DNA of 64,000 nucleotides. It comes from Candidatus Sulfuritelmatomonas gaucii (GTDB taxonomy: Bacteria > Acidobacteriota > Terriglobia > Terriglobales > Acidobacteriaceae). Below the pieces are notes generated by a model, which did not search any database, was not told the origin of the DNA, and saw only the letters and a list, made by a program, of their open reading frames with translations. Shown here piece by piece: positions 35,277-45,176 of the stretch. A program made the translations under genes and the position numbers. Numbering within the stretch: position 1 is the first letter of the stretch; every line of letters starts with the position of its first letter. The DNA is taken from the NCBI GenBank assembly GCA_900290245.1, contig OKRB01000078.1:1-64000 (forward strand), in the 5' to 3' direction.

Positions 35277-36128
35277 CTATTTTTTCTGATGGCCCCAGTT
35301 GAAGTAGTAACCCAGGATGCCTTTGACGATGAGATGTTCGGTTGACGCGGTGGCGCCCCAACCCGCGCCGAAGTTGATTTCCCACCGGGGAGAGACGAAG
35401 AGATTCACGACCGGGAAGACCTGGTGCTGCTGGTTGTGGAGATTGACAAAGTGTCCAAATTCACCGAAGTATCCGTAATACTCAACGCCAAAGTTGAAGG
35501 TCTTTGCGGGCTGGTAGGTGACGGTGGCCGCCGGGCCGAAGGTAAGGCCGCGCGGCGAGACATCGCGGTAGTAATACTGCTTCTCTGATGCAGTGGTTCC
35601 GGGTGGCAGGCCAGTGGGGTGAATGCCCCAGTTCATGGTTGTGTTCACGGACCAGTACCACTTGCCGACGGTCTGATCAACGATGGGCATGATCTGCCAG
35701 GACCACGTCGGGTTTGCATACGCGGCGCGCGCATAGCCGATTTCGTCGGAGAGGCTGACGCCCACAGGCCAGTGCCATGACGGCGGGACGCGCACCCGGG
35801 GGCGGATATGGTCGCCGACCCATTGAATGCCGGTTCCGTTTTTCTCTTCGGTGAAAATGTATAACCCCACCTCAGACCAGTCGTTGATGCCTTGCGTGAA
35901 CTCGACAGTTTCATGTTCCTGGCCCTGGGTGGGAAGCATCCCGTATTCGGTGTCTGTGCTGCCTTCGACCGTGTAGTTGCTGTGAAGCTCTGTCAACAGG
36001 ACGCCGGGAGACATGGTTTCAGAAGGGTAGACCTGAATTTCGTAGTTCTCCTGTGCGCGGGCCGATGTGGCGACGGCGAGCGCAGAAAGAAAAAGAAAGA
36101 CGAAAAGGGAAGTGGAGAAAGGTTTCAA
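35277..36128 (-). CDS. Exported beta-rich outer-membrane-type protein, function unknown
   Basis: 283 residues with a clear signal peptide (MKPFSTSLFVFLFLSALAVA..ARAQ). The mature part is rich in alternating aromatic and Gly residues (WYWSVNTTMNWGI, NFGVEYYGYFGEFGHF, WEINFGAGWG), typical of a small outer-membrane beta-barrel. I do not recognise a named family. It sits 15 bp downstream of ribokinase on the same strand, so cotranscription is possible. Confidence 0.75.
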   Translation of the reverse strand: MKPFSTSLFVFLFLSALAVATSARAQENYEIQVYPSETMSPGVLLTELHSNYTVEGSTDTEYGMLPTQGQEHETVEFTQGINDWSEVGLYIFTEEKNGTGIQWVGDHIRPRVRVPPSWHWPVGVSLSDEIGYARAAYANPTWSWQIMPIVDQTVGKWYWSVNTTMNWGIHPTGLPPGTTASEKQYYYRDVSPRGLTFGPAATVTYQPAKTFNFGVEYYGYFGEFGHFVNLHNQQHQVFPVVNLFVSPRWEINFGAGWGATASTEHLIVKGILGYYFNWGHQKK

Positions 36129-36143
36129 GCAGAACTCCGCCGC

Positions 36144-37064
36144 TTATGCATATTTTGCCAGAAAGGCGTCGACATCGGGCCGCGAGGGCATGGAAGCTGC
36201 AGCGCCCTTGCGCGTAACGCAGATGGCTGCGGCCGCGTTGGCAAATCGCGCAGCCGACCAGGGATCTTTGCCTTCAAGGAGCGCTACGGCGAAGGCGCCG
36301 TTGAAGCAGTCACCGGCTGCGACGGTATCGATGGCGTCAACGTGGAAGGGCTCGACCCAGGAGGCGTGTCCACCTGCAACTGCGACATATGCACCCTCGC
36401 CGCCTCGCTTGAGGACGACGCCGCGCAGGCCTTTGGCCAACAGACGCATTGCGCATTGCTCGGCGTCTGATTCATTGCCGACGTAATGCGCGGCTTCGGT
36501 TTCGTTGGGCGTGAACCACGCGACCTGTTCCCAGACGGAACTGGGCAAGTCGGCTGCGGGCGCGGGGTCGAGCATGACGGGGACACCGGAGCGCGCGCAG
36601 AATTCGAGCGTGTAGCTAAGCGTGTCCATGGGAATTTCGAGCTGGCAGAGGACCATGCCGGCGGAGCGGATCAAGGCGGCATGATTGTCGACCGCGGCGC
36701 GATTCATTTTGCCGTTCGCGCCCGGAACGACGACGATGGCGTTCAGGCCGTCGTCTGCAACGAACATGGGCGCGAGGCCGGAGGAGCCGGGGACTTGCGA
36801 CATGCCCGCCGTGTCGACGCCGGAGCGGCGCAGGTTTTCGAGCAGAGCGGGCCCGTAGGCGTCGTTGCCCACCTTGGCGACCATGGCGACGGGATAACCG
36901 AGGCGCGCCGCGGCCACGGCCTGGTTGGCGCCTTTGCCGCCGGGCGTGGTTTCGAAGCCGGTGCCGATGAGCGTTTGCCCGATGGCGGGAATGCGCGGCG
37001 TGCGCGTCACCAGGTCCATGGTGATGCTGCCGACAATCACGATTGGTTTGCGGTGATCAGTCAT
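36144..37064 (-). CDS. rbsK: Ribokinase (PfkB family)
   Basis: 306 residues. Family marks are VGSITMDLV at the start, PGGKGANQAVAAARLG near residue 41 and the catalytic DTVAAGDCFNGAFAVAL near residue 250. It phosphorylates ribose or deoxyribose. The permease gene lies 34 bp upstream on the same strand, suggesting uptake and activation of ribose, perhaps from nucleosides. That would fit a genome with strong purine salvage or catabolism. Confidence 0.93.
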   Translation of the reverse strand: MTDHRKPIVIVGSITMDLVTRTPRIPAIGQTLIGTGFETTPGGKGANQAVAAARLGYPVAMVAKVGNDAYGPALLENLRRSGVDTAGMSQVPGSSGLAPMFVADDGLNAIVVVPGANGKMNRAAVDNHAALIRSAGMVLCQLEIPMDTLSYTLEFCARSGVPVMLDPAPAADLPSSVWEQVAWFTPNETEAAHYVGNESDAEQCAMRLLAKGLRGVVLKRGGEGAYVAVAGGHASWVEPFHVDAIDTVAAGDCFNGAFAVALLEGKDPWSAARFANAAAAICVTRKGAAASMPSRPDVDAFLAKYA

Positions 37065-37098
37065 CGGATGGGCATAGGATCGTGCCTAGGACCGGGCC

Positions 37099-38097
37099 TC
37101 AATGCAGCGGGGCGACAGCGATCATTCCCAGCCCCGCAAGGAAAAACAGAAACATCAGCACCAGCAGGAGGGTCGCGACGCGCGGTGCGCCGGAGAACTC
37201 GCGCCATACAAACACGCCCCAACATGCTGAGACCATGGTGGCGCCCTGACCAATGCTATACGAGACGGCAGGTCCCACGAGGTGCGTGCCCGAGGCGAGA
37301 AAATTCGCTACGCCGCCGGTGCACCAGATGGCGCCGCCGAGCGTACCGGCCAGATGCCAGCCGACGGGCGCCTTCCAGTACTCCGCGCCAGCAACCGGTT
37401 CTTTGCCGTCGAGGGGCTTTTTCATCAGGAGCCAGTTTGCCGGGATGGTTGAGATGAGCAGGCCGATGGTGAAGAACATCGTGACGGCATACGGGCCGGG
37501 AGCCTGACTGCCGGGTTCGCCGTTCAGCGCCTTGGCCACAAACGGATAGAAGCAGCCCATAAGAACACCGCACGCGAGGCTGATGACGATGCCACGGACC
37601 GTGGCTGATCGGGCCGTACTTTCGCGCTTCTTGTAGGCCGCCGCGTCCAGCACAATGGCTACGACCACCAGCGCTACCCCGCCAAAGAGGAGCAGCGGAT
37701 TGCCGACGGGCTTGATCACGTAATTCGAAATGGCGCCGATGACGAGAGCTAGGCCGATGCCCACGGGGAAGGCGACTGCCATTCCCGCCACGTCGATGGC
37801 GGCTACAAGCAACAGATTCGCCACATTGAAAATTGCGCCGCCGATCATCGCGTAAAGCATGGGCACGATGGGGGTCTGGCGCAAGTCGTCTAGGAAGGGA
37901 AGTCCCGCATGGCCCATGCTGCCCGCCGTGATCCCCCAAAACAGCGCGCCCACTGCCATGCCGATGGCGTAATCCCAATAAAAAAGCTGAAAACGAAAGC
38001 CGGGGCACAGCTTGAGCGTGTTGGCCCACGATCCCCAAGACAGCATGGTGAGGATGGTCAGGGCGAGGGCAGCTCCATACGTTTGCGGAAGCAACAT
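37099..38097 (-). CDS. DMT/GRP-type sugar or nucleoside permease
   Basis: 332 residues with about ten membrane spans. The N-terminal block LTMLSWGSWANTLKL and FQLFYWDYAIGMAVGAL resembles a bacterial DMT-superfamily branch (GRP/RhaT, RbsU-like and ureide-permease relatives) often found next to ribokinase. Ribose or a nucleoside is the most likely substrate by neighbourhood. A ureide substrate is a remote alternative. Confidence 0.82.
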   Translation of the reverse strand: MLLPQTYGAALALTILTMLSWGSWANTLKLCPGFRFQLFYWDYAIGMAVGALFWGITAGSMGHAGLPFLDDLRQTPIVPMLYAMIGGAIFNVANLLLVAAIDVAGMAVAFPVGIGLALVIGAISNYVIKPVGNPLLLFGGVALVVVAIVLDAAAYKKRESTARSATVRGIVISLACGVLMGCFYPFVAKALNGEPGSQAPGPYAVTMFFTIGLLISTIPANWLLMKKPLDGKEPVAGAEYWKAPVGWHLAGTLGGAIWCTGGVANFLASGTHLVGPAVSYSIGQGATMVSACWGVFVWREFSGAPRVATLLLVLMFLFFLAGLGMIAVAPLH

Positions 38098-38177
38098 GGC
38101 GTAATGCCTCGCGTGCGATGCAATTTGCGGAACCCATGTACGTTATCGCATCGTCTGCCGATATGTACAGGCGGAAG

Positions 38178-39785
38178 TTACTTGGTCCGGGAAATGTCCT
38201 GCGTTACGTGGTAATTCCCAGGCGTGCCGGTGATGGCAATCGGAATCTTTGAGCCGAGGTGGTTCTTGCGCTTGAAGAGTGGCGAGAAGGGCTTGATCAG
38301 CACGGATTTCCATCCCGTCGCCGCGTGCGAGATTCCGGAGTTCATCTTGAGGGTGCCAACGAGATGAACGGATTGGCCGTTCAGATTGAAGGTTCCATGC
38401 AATTGAACGTGCGCACCGGGAATTTGAAACATCAGTCCGGGCGTGGCAATCACACCATTGCGAATCGTGACCGGGCCGGCAAGCGAAGAGAGCGCATCGG
38501 CGGGATCGGCAGATTGATCGGAAGAATGATTGGAGCGGAGGTCGACAGGGGGTTTCGCGCTTGGATTCTGTTCGCGGGCGCTGAACGCAGAGAGGCTGCG
38601 CTCAATGTGGGGATTGGTAGCCTCAGTTGCGGGCAGGTCAAACTGGCCTTCTACGCGCAGCCGCTGGAGAAAGGGTTTGCCGGTGGGGCCGATCCACGCG
38701 AGACTATGCAGCGACGCGACGCCGGTCACGGGTACATTCTGGTGCATAAATAGCCGCAGGATCTCTTCGGCGCGGCCGCGATCCATCTCAAGTTCAAGTG
38801 TGGTGATTTTGGGCGAACCGGTTACCTGGCCGTGGGCGCGAATCGTTGTGTTCCCGCTTTTCACTTCAACGGCGTTGAGGATGACATCGCCGTTGGTTCC
38901 ATTTACCGTGCACTGGACCGATCCTTGAACATGCGTGGGCTGGCCGTCAGCGACTGCGAAGCCTGGAGTATCTGAGACGGCGTTTGCCTCGATTGCCCGC
39001 AGCGGGCCGCTGAAACTGCCGGTAGAAGCCAGCGTCCCTTGAAGTTCGCCCATATCGCTTAGTCTCACCTGGCCAAATGTGAACTTTCCTGAAACTTGCG
39101 TAGCGCCAACATCCTGGGTATTCAGTGGACCGAAGGTTCCGGTCGCCGAGATATGGCCGGCGGGCCGTGGATTCTCCATGTCGAGAACGTAGTGGATCGC
39201 GTGGTCTTTTTCGAGATTCTTGAGTTCAAGGGAGCGAATGGCAAATCGCAGAGATTTTTCTCGATCGTACTGCACTTCGAGGATGGAGTTGTGCAGGCGC
39301 AACAACTCGATGGCAGTGCTCGGCCCGCTGAATCCACTGGCGCTTCCCGTCGGGAATTCCTCGCGGCGGGCGCGGCTGCCGGCGGCCGGAATGATGATGT
39401 GCACGCCGGTCATCTCGACCATGTGGACCCGGCGCCGCAACAGCAACAGGTCATTCCATTCACCCTGGACATAAAGCGTTTCAACCGTGCCGAGAGGGGG
39501 CAGACTTGGAGCCGAGGAGCGGGTAACGGTGATGCCGGTAGCGATGAAACCCGGATGCGGCAGATATACGCGCCGGTAGTGCGTCACCTTTACCTGGCTG
39601 CCGAAGACCTGGATGAGCAGAGGATGAATTTCGCGATAGCGGTACGGCCAATGAATGGCGGTAAAGCAACCGAGGACAAAGATGCAGCATCCGGCGATCC
39701 ACAGAATGACGGCGAGGGTCGTCTTTCGCCGGTTGATGAGGCCGGCAATTCTGCCTGTCGCGGAAGAGATCCTCAAACGAGCCAC
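38178..39785 (-). CDS. AsmA-like envelope protein
   Basis: 535 residues. One N-terminal membrane span (TLAVILWIAGCCIFVLGCF) is followed by a long beta-strand-rich periplasmic part. The C-terminal section, with GPVTIRNGVIATPGLMFQIPGA and VHLVGTLKMNSGISHAATG, has the AsmA/DUF3971 repeat look. AsmA-like proteins bridge inner and outer membranes and affect lipid transport. It starts with GTG at 39785; a TTG nine bases later has a better-placed AAAGG. No operon partner is obvious. Confidence 0.75.
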   Translation of the reverse strand: MARLRISSATGRIAGLINRRKTTLAVILWIAGCCIFVLGCFTAIHWPYRYREIHPLLIQVFGSQVKVTHYRRVYLPHPGFIATGITVTRSSAPSLPPLGTVETLYVQGEWNDLLLLRRRVHMVEMTGVHIIIPAAGSRARREEFPTGSASGFSGPSTAIELLRLHNSILEVQYDREKSLRFAIRSLELKNLEKDHAIHYVLDMENPRPAGHISATGTFGPLNTQDVGATQVSGKFTFGQVRLSDMGELQGTLASTGSFSGPLRAIEANAVSDTPGFAVADGQPTHVQGSVQCTVNGTNGDVILNAVEVKSGNTTIRAHGQVTGSPKITTLELEMDRGRAEEILRLFMHQNVPVTGVASLHSLAWIGPTGKPFLQRLRVEGQFDLPATEATNPHIERSLSAFSAREQNPSAKPPVDLRSNHSSDQSADPADALSSLAGPVTIRNGVIATPGLMFQIPGAHVQLHGTFNLNGQSVHLVGTLKMNSGISHAATGWKSVLIKPFSPLFKRKNHLGSKIPIAITGTPGNYHVTQDISRTK

Positions 39786-39909
39786 CTTTACAACGATGCG
39801 ATCTTGCGGCTAGGGGGTGTCCGCGCATCGAAGCGCCGCACTCTGCAATGGCCCGGCTGGAGAGATGAAGGCAAGTGCGCGTTTCCCAGCCGAGCGAGAA
39901 GACCGAGTG

Positions 39910-40884
39910 CTATTTCGCCGCCTTCACGGTCTCGGTCAGCGCTGGAACCACCTCAAAAAGATCGCCGACGATTCCGTAATCGGCCACTTCGAAGATGGGC
40001 GCGTCAGGGTCCTTGTTGATGGCGACGATGCACTGCGAGCCCTTCATGCCGACGAGGTGCTGGATGGCTCCCGAGATGCCGACGGCGAGATACAGCTTGG
40101 GCGCGACGGTCTGGCCGGAGCTGCCCACCTGCCGCTCCATGGGCAACCAGCCATTGTCGCAGATGGGGCGGGATGCGGCTAGCTCTGCGCCCAGTGCGGC
40201 CGCGAGATCTTTTACGAGGCCGAGGTTCTGTTCCTCCTTGATGCCGCGTCCAACACTGACAATGCGCTGCGCCGAGCCGAGGTCGACGGTCTGTGCCGCC
40301 TCGCGGAAAGGCTCGCCGGGTTCGGTGCGAATCTGCGAGGCGTCAAGATTTGGAGTAAATGTCGTGATGGTTGCCGGGGAAGCGCCGGCGAGGGCATCGA
40401 CCGCGTCCGCGCGGAATGCCCCGGCCTGCGTCGAAACGAAGCAAGGCCCGTTGCCGCTGTGCCGGTAGTTCGCGTTCAACCGCCCCTGCATGAGCTGTCT
40501 TGTAAATACGGCCCCGTCTTCGATGGCGACCACATCGCCGATGAGGGATTGGCCCATGCGTGCTGCGAGTGCCGGCGCATAATCGCGCACCTGGTAGGTG
40601 TGCGGAAATACCACTTGCGTGGGGCCCTGGTTTTGGAGGAGCTGTTCGAGGGCCGCGCAATAGCCGTCCGCTGTGTACGGCGCAAGCAGCGGATGCTCCA
40701 CGCGGACGACTTTACCCACGCCTTTGGCCGCGGCTTCGGCGGCGAGTGCCGCGGTCTGCGCGCCGATCACGACTGCCGTGATGTCCTGCGCGGGGCCAAG
40801 CTTCAGCGCAGCAGCCAGTGCCTCCCAGCTTGAGCTTCTGATTCGTCCGCCTCGCTCTTCAAGGATGACCAAAATGCCGCTCAT
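39910..40884 (-). CDS. etfA: Electron transfer flavoprotein alpha subunit
   Basis: 324 residues. The C-terminal FAD domain is conserved: [44 protein letters not shown]. The N-terminal domain starts [21 protein letters not shown]. It overlaps etfB by four bases. The heterodimer takes electrons from acyl-CoA or similar dehydrogenases. Confidence 0.95.
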   Translation of the reverse strand: MSGILVILEERGGRIRSSSWEALAAALKLGPAQDITAVVIGAQTAALAAEAAAKGVGKVVRVEHPLLAPYTADGYCAALEQLLQNQGPTQVVFPHTYQVRDYAPALAARMGQSLIGDVVAIEDGAVFTRQLMQGRLNANYRHSGNGPCFVSTQAGAFRADAVDALAGASPATITTFTPNLDASQIRTEPGEPFREAAQTVDLGSAQRIVSVGRGIKEEQNLGLVKDLAAALGAELAASRPICDNGWLPMERQVGSSGQTVAPKLYLAVGISGAIQHLVGMKGSQCIVAINKDPDAPIFEVADYGIVGDLFEVVPALTETVKAAK

Positions 40885-41651
40885 AATACCCGCGCCTCCG
40901 TCTTCAGTTTTTCGATCAGGGCCGCCGCAGCTTCTTTCGGCGAGCCGGGCAGGATTTGCGTAGACTTCTGCTTCTTTGGCAAGGCGATCTGCTCCAGCAC
41001 AACCACTGGCGCGGCGTCGGCGCCGAGCTCTGCCGCAGTCACGGATTTAAGCTCCTTTGTCTTGGCGCGCTTGATGCCCATCAGCGTGGCGTAGCGCAGC
41101 TTGGTGCCGCCCGATTGCATGGTCAGCACTGCAGGCAAGGGCATCTCGATCGACTGGAACCATCCCTCTTCGAGCTCGCGCTTCACGGTAACGCCGGCAT
41201 CGGTCTTTTCTACGTGGAGAATGAGCGTGGCGTGGGGAAGGCCAAGCAACTCGGCGGCGATCACGCCGGTTTGGCCCAGCCCGATGTCTTCCGACTGCAA
41301 CCCGGTGAGCACGAGGTCGGGGTTTTCGGGTTTGATGGCGGCTGCCAGAAGCTTCGCCACGCCCAGCGCATCCCGTGTGCCGAGATCGTCGCAGACCACT
41401 TGAATTGCGCGGTCTGCGCCCTTGGCGAGCGCCTCTCGAATGGTCTGGCCTGTGCGCTCCGGCCCCGCGCTCAGCGCCACGACTTCGCCGCCGTTCTTCT
41501 CTTTGAGCTGCAGCGCCTCTTCAAGGGCGTAAGCGTCGGGCTCGTTCATGGCCCATTGCAGGTCGGTTTCGTCGATCCACTTGCCGCCGGGGGCGATGCG
41601 GACGGGCGCATCGCGATCGGGCACTTGTTTGATGGCTACAACGATCTTCAT
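40881..41651 (-). CDS. etfB: Electron transfer flavoprotein beta subunit
   Basis: 256 residues beginning MKIVVAIKQVPD. It has the AMP-binding domain and the beta-subunit loop VLTGLQSEDIGLGQTG and VKRELEEGWFQSIEMPLPAVLT. The gene is 28 bp after the membrane iron-sulphur protein gene on the same strand, so the three form an operon. Confidence 0.95.
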   Translation of the reverse strand: MKIVVAIKQVPDRDAPVRIAPGGKWIDETDLQWAMNEPDAYALEEALQLKEKNGGEVVALSAGPERTGQTIREALAKGADRAIQVVCDDLGTRDALGVAKLLAAAIKPENPDLVLTGLQSEDIGLGQTGVIAAELLGLPHATLILHVEKTDAGVTVKRELEEGWFQSIEMPLPAVLTMQSGGTKLRYATLMGIKRAKTKELKSVTAAELGADAAPVVVLEQIALPKKQKSTQILPGSPKEAAAALIEKLKTEARVL

Positions 41652-41679
41652 CGTGCTTTGCTCCCGAGCTAATTAGATG

Positions 41680-43551
41680 TCATTCCGGCAGTCCGCGCGC
41701 AACCAACTGCGCAATGTCCATTAATTCCGGCGCGCCTTCGCCGCGCGCTGCGAACGCGTCCTGGAACATCGTATTGCAGAAGGGGCAGGCGGCGGCGACG
41801 ACGTTTGCTCCCGTTGCGGCCAGCTCCGCCGCACGCACGTGGCTCACGCGGTCGCCTTTCTCCTCGCCGAGGAAGGAAAGGCCGCCGCCGGCTCCGCAAC
41901 AGAAGCTGCGCTCGCGCGAGCGTGGTGCTTCGACCAGATCGCCAGCGAGCGCTGCGACCTGGCGAGGCTGGTCGTAGACGCCGCGATAGCGGCCGAGGTA
42001 GCAGGGATCGTGGAAGACGATTCTTTTCTGGTCTTGAACCGGTTGTAGCTGTGATGCGAAACGCGCAAGAAATTCGCTGTGATGCTCGACCGCGGGCGGC
42101 GCGCCAAACTCCTTCCAATCTTCCTGGATGGTGCGCACGCAATGCGGGCAGATCGATACGATCTTTTTGACCTTGTTCTGCGCCATGGATTCAAGGTTGG
42201 CTTCAGCCAATTGCTGGAAGACGAGATCGTTGCCTAGGCGACGCACGGGATCGCCAGTGCATTTTTCCTTGCGCAGCACGCCGAAGGATGCGCCGAGATG
42301 GCGCATGACGCGTACGAGCGCCAGTACAATCTCACGCCCGCGCGGATCGTATGCGCCCATGCAGCCGAGCCAGAGGCAGTATTCCTGCGTGCCGTCGAAG
42401 ATGGGAAGGGTATTCTTCTCCACAAACTTGTCGCGCTCGGTGGCGCTCATGCCCAGCGCATTGCTGCCGCGCTCCAATGCCAGAAAAAGTTTGGCCCCGT
42501 AATCGTCTTCCCACGCGCCGGTGTTCACTGCGCCCCGCCTGAGGCCGATGATGATAGGCAGGTGCTCGATACCCACGGGACACTGAAACTCGCATGCACC
42601 GCACGTGGTGCACTGGAATGCCGCCTCTTGCGCGTTGTACTTGCCGAGCAGCGGTTCCTCCGATGCCGGACTATATTCGTTGAGATAACCGCGCAGACCG
42701 AGGACGATTTGTTTCGGGTTCAGGAGCTTGCCGGTGTTGTTGGCGGGGCAATGCTCGGTGCAGCGCCCGCACTCTACACAGGAGTAGGCCTGCAGGCTCG
42801 CGAGGCGCGTGAGATCCTTGCCGGCGACCAACCCGAAGTCTTCGTCACCGCTGAGTGGGGGAATGCGGCTGAATCCGCCGCGCGACAGGAAGATGGTGAA
42901 CGGGCTCAGAACCAGGTGCAGATGCTTGGTATGGGGAATGACGGGAAGGAAGGCGAGCAAAGTGAGCGTGTGCGCCCACCAGAGCGCGCGGGCTGCGAGA
43001 CTGTCGGGCTGCACGAAAAATGCGGCCAGATAGGTGACCATCAGCAGAAAAATCAGCAGGGCGACCAGGCCCGATCCCCATGAGAGCTCGCCGAGCCATT
43101 TGGGCCGCGCGAAAAAACGGCGCACGAAGAGACCAAAGATGCCGATGGCGCAGGCTGCCGCAAATACTGCCGCGATGTAGTAGTAGATTCGGCTCACGGG
43201 CTCAGCCGGATCGAGAAAGGCGGCTCCGAAAGCCGTAGCGCAGTGGTTCAGCGTGACCAAAGCGAAAGCACAAAACGCCCAGAAGACGAATGCGTGAGCG
43301 AGGCCGGGGAGAGGCCGCTCGCGAATGACCTTGGCCTGGAGCATGACTTCCCAAACGAAATCGCGAATGCGTCTGCCAATGGGGAAGAGGTGAAAATCCG
43401 CGTCGCTTTTGGATGCGAGAATCTTGCGGAGAATGGTTCCAAACGGCCGCCAGAAGGCCCAGACCGATGCAACAATCAGCGCCGCAAAAAGCGCGCTCTC
43501 CCAGATCGCGAAGTGCCGGGGCTCAGCCAGAGTTGGGAGGGAGGCCATCAT
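41680..43551 (-). CDS. Membrane FeS oxidoreductase, ETF:(mena)quinone oxidoreductase-like
   Basis: 623 residues. The N-terminal third is a NarI-like membrane part with about six spans. Two ferredoxin [4Fe-4S] motifs follow: CVECGRCTEHCP and CTTCGACEFQCPVG. The C-terminal half has two HdrD/GlpC CCG-type domains ending at CCGAGGGLSF and CPFCNTMF. This layout matches the membrane-bound ETF:menaquinone oxidoreductase (EMO) group. Cotranscription with etfBA supports delivery of ETF electrons to quinone. ATG at 43551 or 43548 is used; a TTG at 43566 is also in frame. Confidence 0.87.
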   Translation of the reverse strand: MMASLPTLAEPRHFAIWESALFAALIVASVWAFWRPFGTILRKILASKSDADFHLFPIGRRIRDFVWEVMLQAKVIRERPLPGLAHAFVFWAFCAFALVTLNHCATAFGAAFLDPAEPVSRIYYYIAAVFAAACAIGIFGLFVRRFFARPKWLGELSWGSGLVALLIFLLMVTYLAAFFVQPDSLAARALWWAHTLTLLAFLPVIPHTKHLHLVLSPFTIFLSRGGFSRIPPLSGDEDFGLVAGKDLTRLASLQAYSCVECGRCTEHCPANNTGKLLNPKQIVLGLRGYLNEYSPASEEPLLGKYNAQEAAFQCTTCGACEFQCPVGIEHLPIIIGLRRGAVNTGAWEDDYGAKLFLALERGSNALGMSATERDKFVEKNTLPIFDGTQEYCLWLGCMGAYDPRGREIVLALVRVMRHLGASFGVLRKEKCTGDPVRRLGNDLVFQQLAEANLESMAQNKVKKIVSICPHCVRTIQEDWKEFGAPPAVEHHSEFLARFASQLQPVQDQKRIVFHDPCYLGRYRGVYDQPRQVAALAGDLVEAPRSRERSFCCGAGGGLSFLGEEKGDRVSHVRAAELAATGANVVAAACPFCNTMFQDAFAARGEGAPELMDIAQLVARGLPE

Positions 43552-43677
43552 TGTCGAACGAACCAACGATACACGATAGGCCGCATTGCAGGCTGTGAGC
43601 GAGGGGGCCGAACTGATTTCCTCGCCACGCGACCCTGGGAGGCGGTCCTATATAAAAAGGGCAGGCAAGGAGCCGCT

Positions 43678-44022
43678 GTGATTCCATTGATTGTTTTGCT
43701 GGCTTCGTTTGCCGTATTTCGGCTGGCGGGATTCGGCGTTGCCTATTTTGCCGAATGGCAACATGCACTGCGGGCCGCCCTGGGCGTGATGTTTCTGCTT
43801 ACGGCGTCGGCGCACTGGGGAAAGCGACGGCCTGACCTGGTTCGGATGGTGCCGCGCGGCTTTGGCAACGCCGGGGTGTGGGTGACGATGACCGGGATCG
43901 CCGAGGTGTTGATCGCGGCTGGGTTGCAGTTTTCCCAAACTGCGCTGCCGGTTGCTGTTGCGGCGGTCGTGATGCTGGTGTGCCTATTTCCTGCGAATCT
44001 GAAGGCGGCGCGAGAGGGCTGA
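43678..44022 (+). CDS. Small DoxX-like membrane protein
   Basis: 114 residues, four predicted spans, with FLLTASAHWGKRRPDLVRMVP, a DoxX-family look. The GTG start is five bases after AAGGAG. A TATATAA tract lies about 25 bp upstream. The frame continues upstream to 43243 as antisense to the FeS protein, which is not used. Role unknown; DoxX-like proteins are linked to respiratory or redox functions in some bacteria. Confidence 0.75.
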   Translation: MIPLIVLLASFAVFRLAGFGVAYFAEWQHALRAALGVMFLLTASAHWGKRRPDLVRMVPRGFGNAGVWVTMTGIAEVLIAAGLQFSQTALPVAVAAVVMLVCLFPANLKAAREG

Positions 44023-44237
44023 CGATCAGCGGCAGGCCGGTGCCGGGATGGCGGCTGAGGCTGCTGATCCAGATTGTTTTTGTGGCAGCGCTAGTGGCGG
44101 CGGTCTGGCGGGGGTGAAGTTTCCAGAAGCGGTGCGAAGCCGAGGGCCGGCGTCGCTCGCGTATTCTAGAAGTTGCGGGACACAATGATTGCTCTTTTAT
44201 CTTCAACTCTTGCTGGATGTGTCCTAAAGGACTTTTC

Positions 44238-45176
44238 GTGACCCAATATCTTGTCACCGGAGTGGCCGGCTTTATTGGCCGCTCGATTGCTGCGGCGCTC
44301 CTGGCGCGGGGCGAATCGGTCCGCGGCGTCGACAGCTTCATCACCGGAAAGCGCGCGAACCTGGCCGGTCTTGAAGCGATGGACTTCATCGTCGGTGACC
44401 TGACTGATCCCGCGGTGTGCGAGCGAGCAAGCGCCGGCGTCGAGATTGTCTTTCACGAGGCGGCGCTGGCATCAGTGCCACGCTCCGTAGCCGATCCTGT
44501 GAACACCAATCGCAACTGCGTGGATGCGACGCTGAATCTTCTGGTGGCTGCTCGCGCCGCTGGAGTGCGCCGCGTGATCTATGCCGGCTCTTCTTCGGTT
44601 TACGGCGATACACCGACGCTGCCCAAACATGAAGAGATGTCGCCGAATCCCGTGAGCCCCTATGCCGTGGCCAAGCTGGCGGGCGAGCACTACATGCGCT
44701 CCTTTACGCGTGTCTACGGGCTTGAGACGGTCACACTACGATACTTCAATGTCTTTGGCCCGTACCAGGACCCGACGTCACATTATTCGGGAGTGCTGGC
44801 GATCTTCTGCCGCAAGATGCTTGCGGGCGAGCAGCCGACCATCTTTGGAGATGGTGAACAGAGCCGCGATTTCACATACATCGAGAATGTGGTCCAAGGC
44901 AACCTGCTGGCTGCGGCAGCGCCTGCGGACAAGGTCTCAGGGCGTGTGATGAATACGGCTACCGGATCGGCGATCACGCTGAATCAGACATTTGAGATGC
45001 TCAGTGGCCTCACCGGCTATCGTGGCAAGCCGGCCTATGCTGAGCCGCGACAAGGCGATATCCGCAACTCGCTCGCCGATATTCGACTGGCCGGCGAGCT
45101 GCTTGGCTACGCGCCCGAGGTGGACTTCCGCGAAGGGCTGCGCCGCACGGTGGAGTGGTATCGCCAGGGTGCGTGA
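44238..45176 (+). CDS. NAD-dependent UDP-sugar epimerase (UDP-GlcNAc/Glc 4-epimerase type)
   Basis: 312-residue extended SDR enzyme. The NAD-binding TGVAGFIGRSIAAALL opens the protein, with SSSVYGD and the catalytic YxxxK in SPYAVAKLAGE, and the substrate-loop RYFNVFGPYQDP. It resembles WbpP-type UDP-GlcNAc 4-epimerases. The start was set at a GTG seven bases after AAAGGA. It is the first gene of the exopolysaccharide region and would supply a galacto-configured sugar nucleotide. Confidence 0.9.
   Translation: MTQYLVTGVAGFIGRSIAAALLARGESVRGVDSFITGKRANLAGLEAMDFIVGDLTDPAVCERASAGVEIVFHEAALASVPRSVADPVNTNRNCVDATLNLLVAARAAGVRRVIYAGSSSVYGDTPTLPKHEEMSPNPVSPYAVAKLAGEHYMRSFTRVYGLETVTLRYFNVFGPYQDPTSHYSGVLAIFCRKMLAGEQPTIFGDGEQSRDFTYIENVVQGNLLAAAAPADKVSGRVMNTATGSAITLNQTFEMLSGLTGYRGKPAYAEPRQGDIRNSLADIRLAGELLGYAPEVDFREGLRRTVEWYRQGA

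Noticed and set aside
39132-40019. Plus-strand frame across the AsmA-like gene
   Set aside because: Arg-rich antisense translation without domains; the minus-strand protein has a membrane anchor and AsmA-like C-terminus.
44019-44117. Possible 32-residue membrane peptide after the DoxX-like gene (PVPGWRLRLLIQIVFVAALV)
   Set aside because: It is hydrophobic and in an open frame, but has no ATG, GTG or TTG start at a sensible place and no ribosome site.
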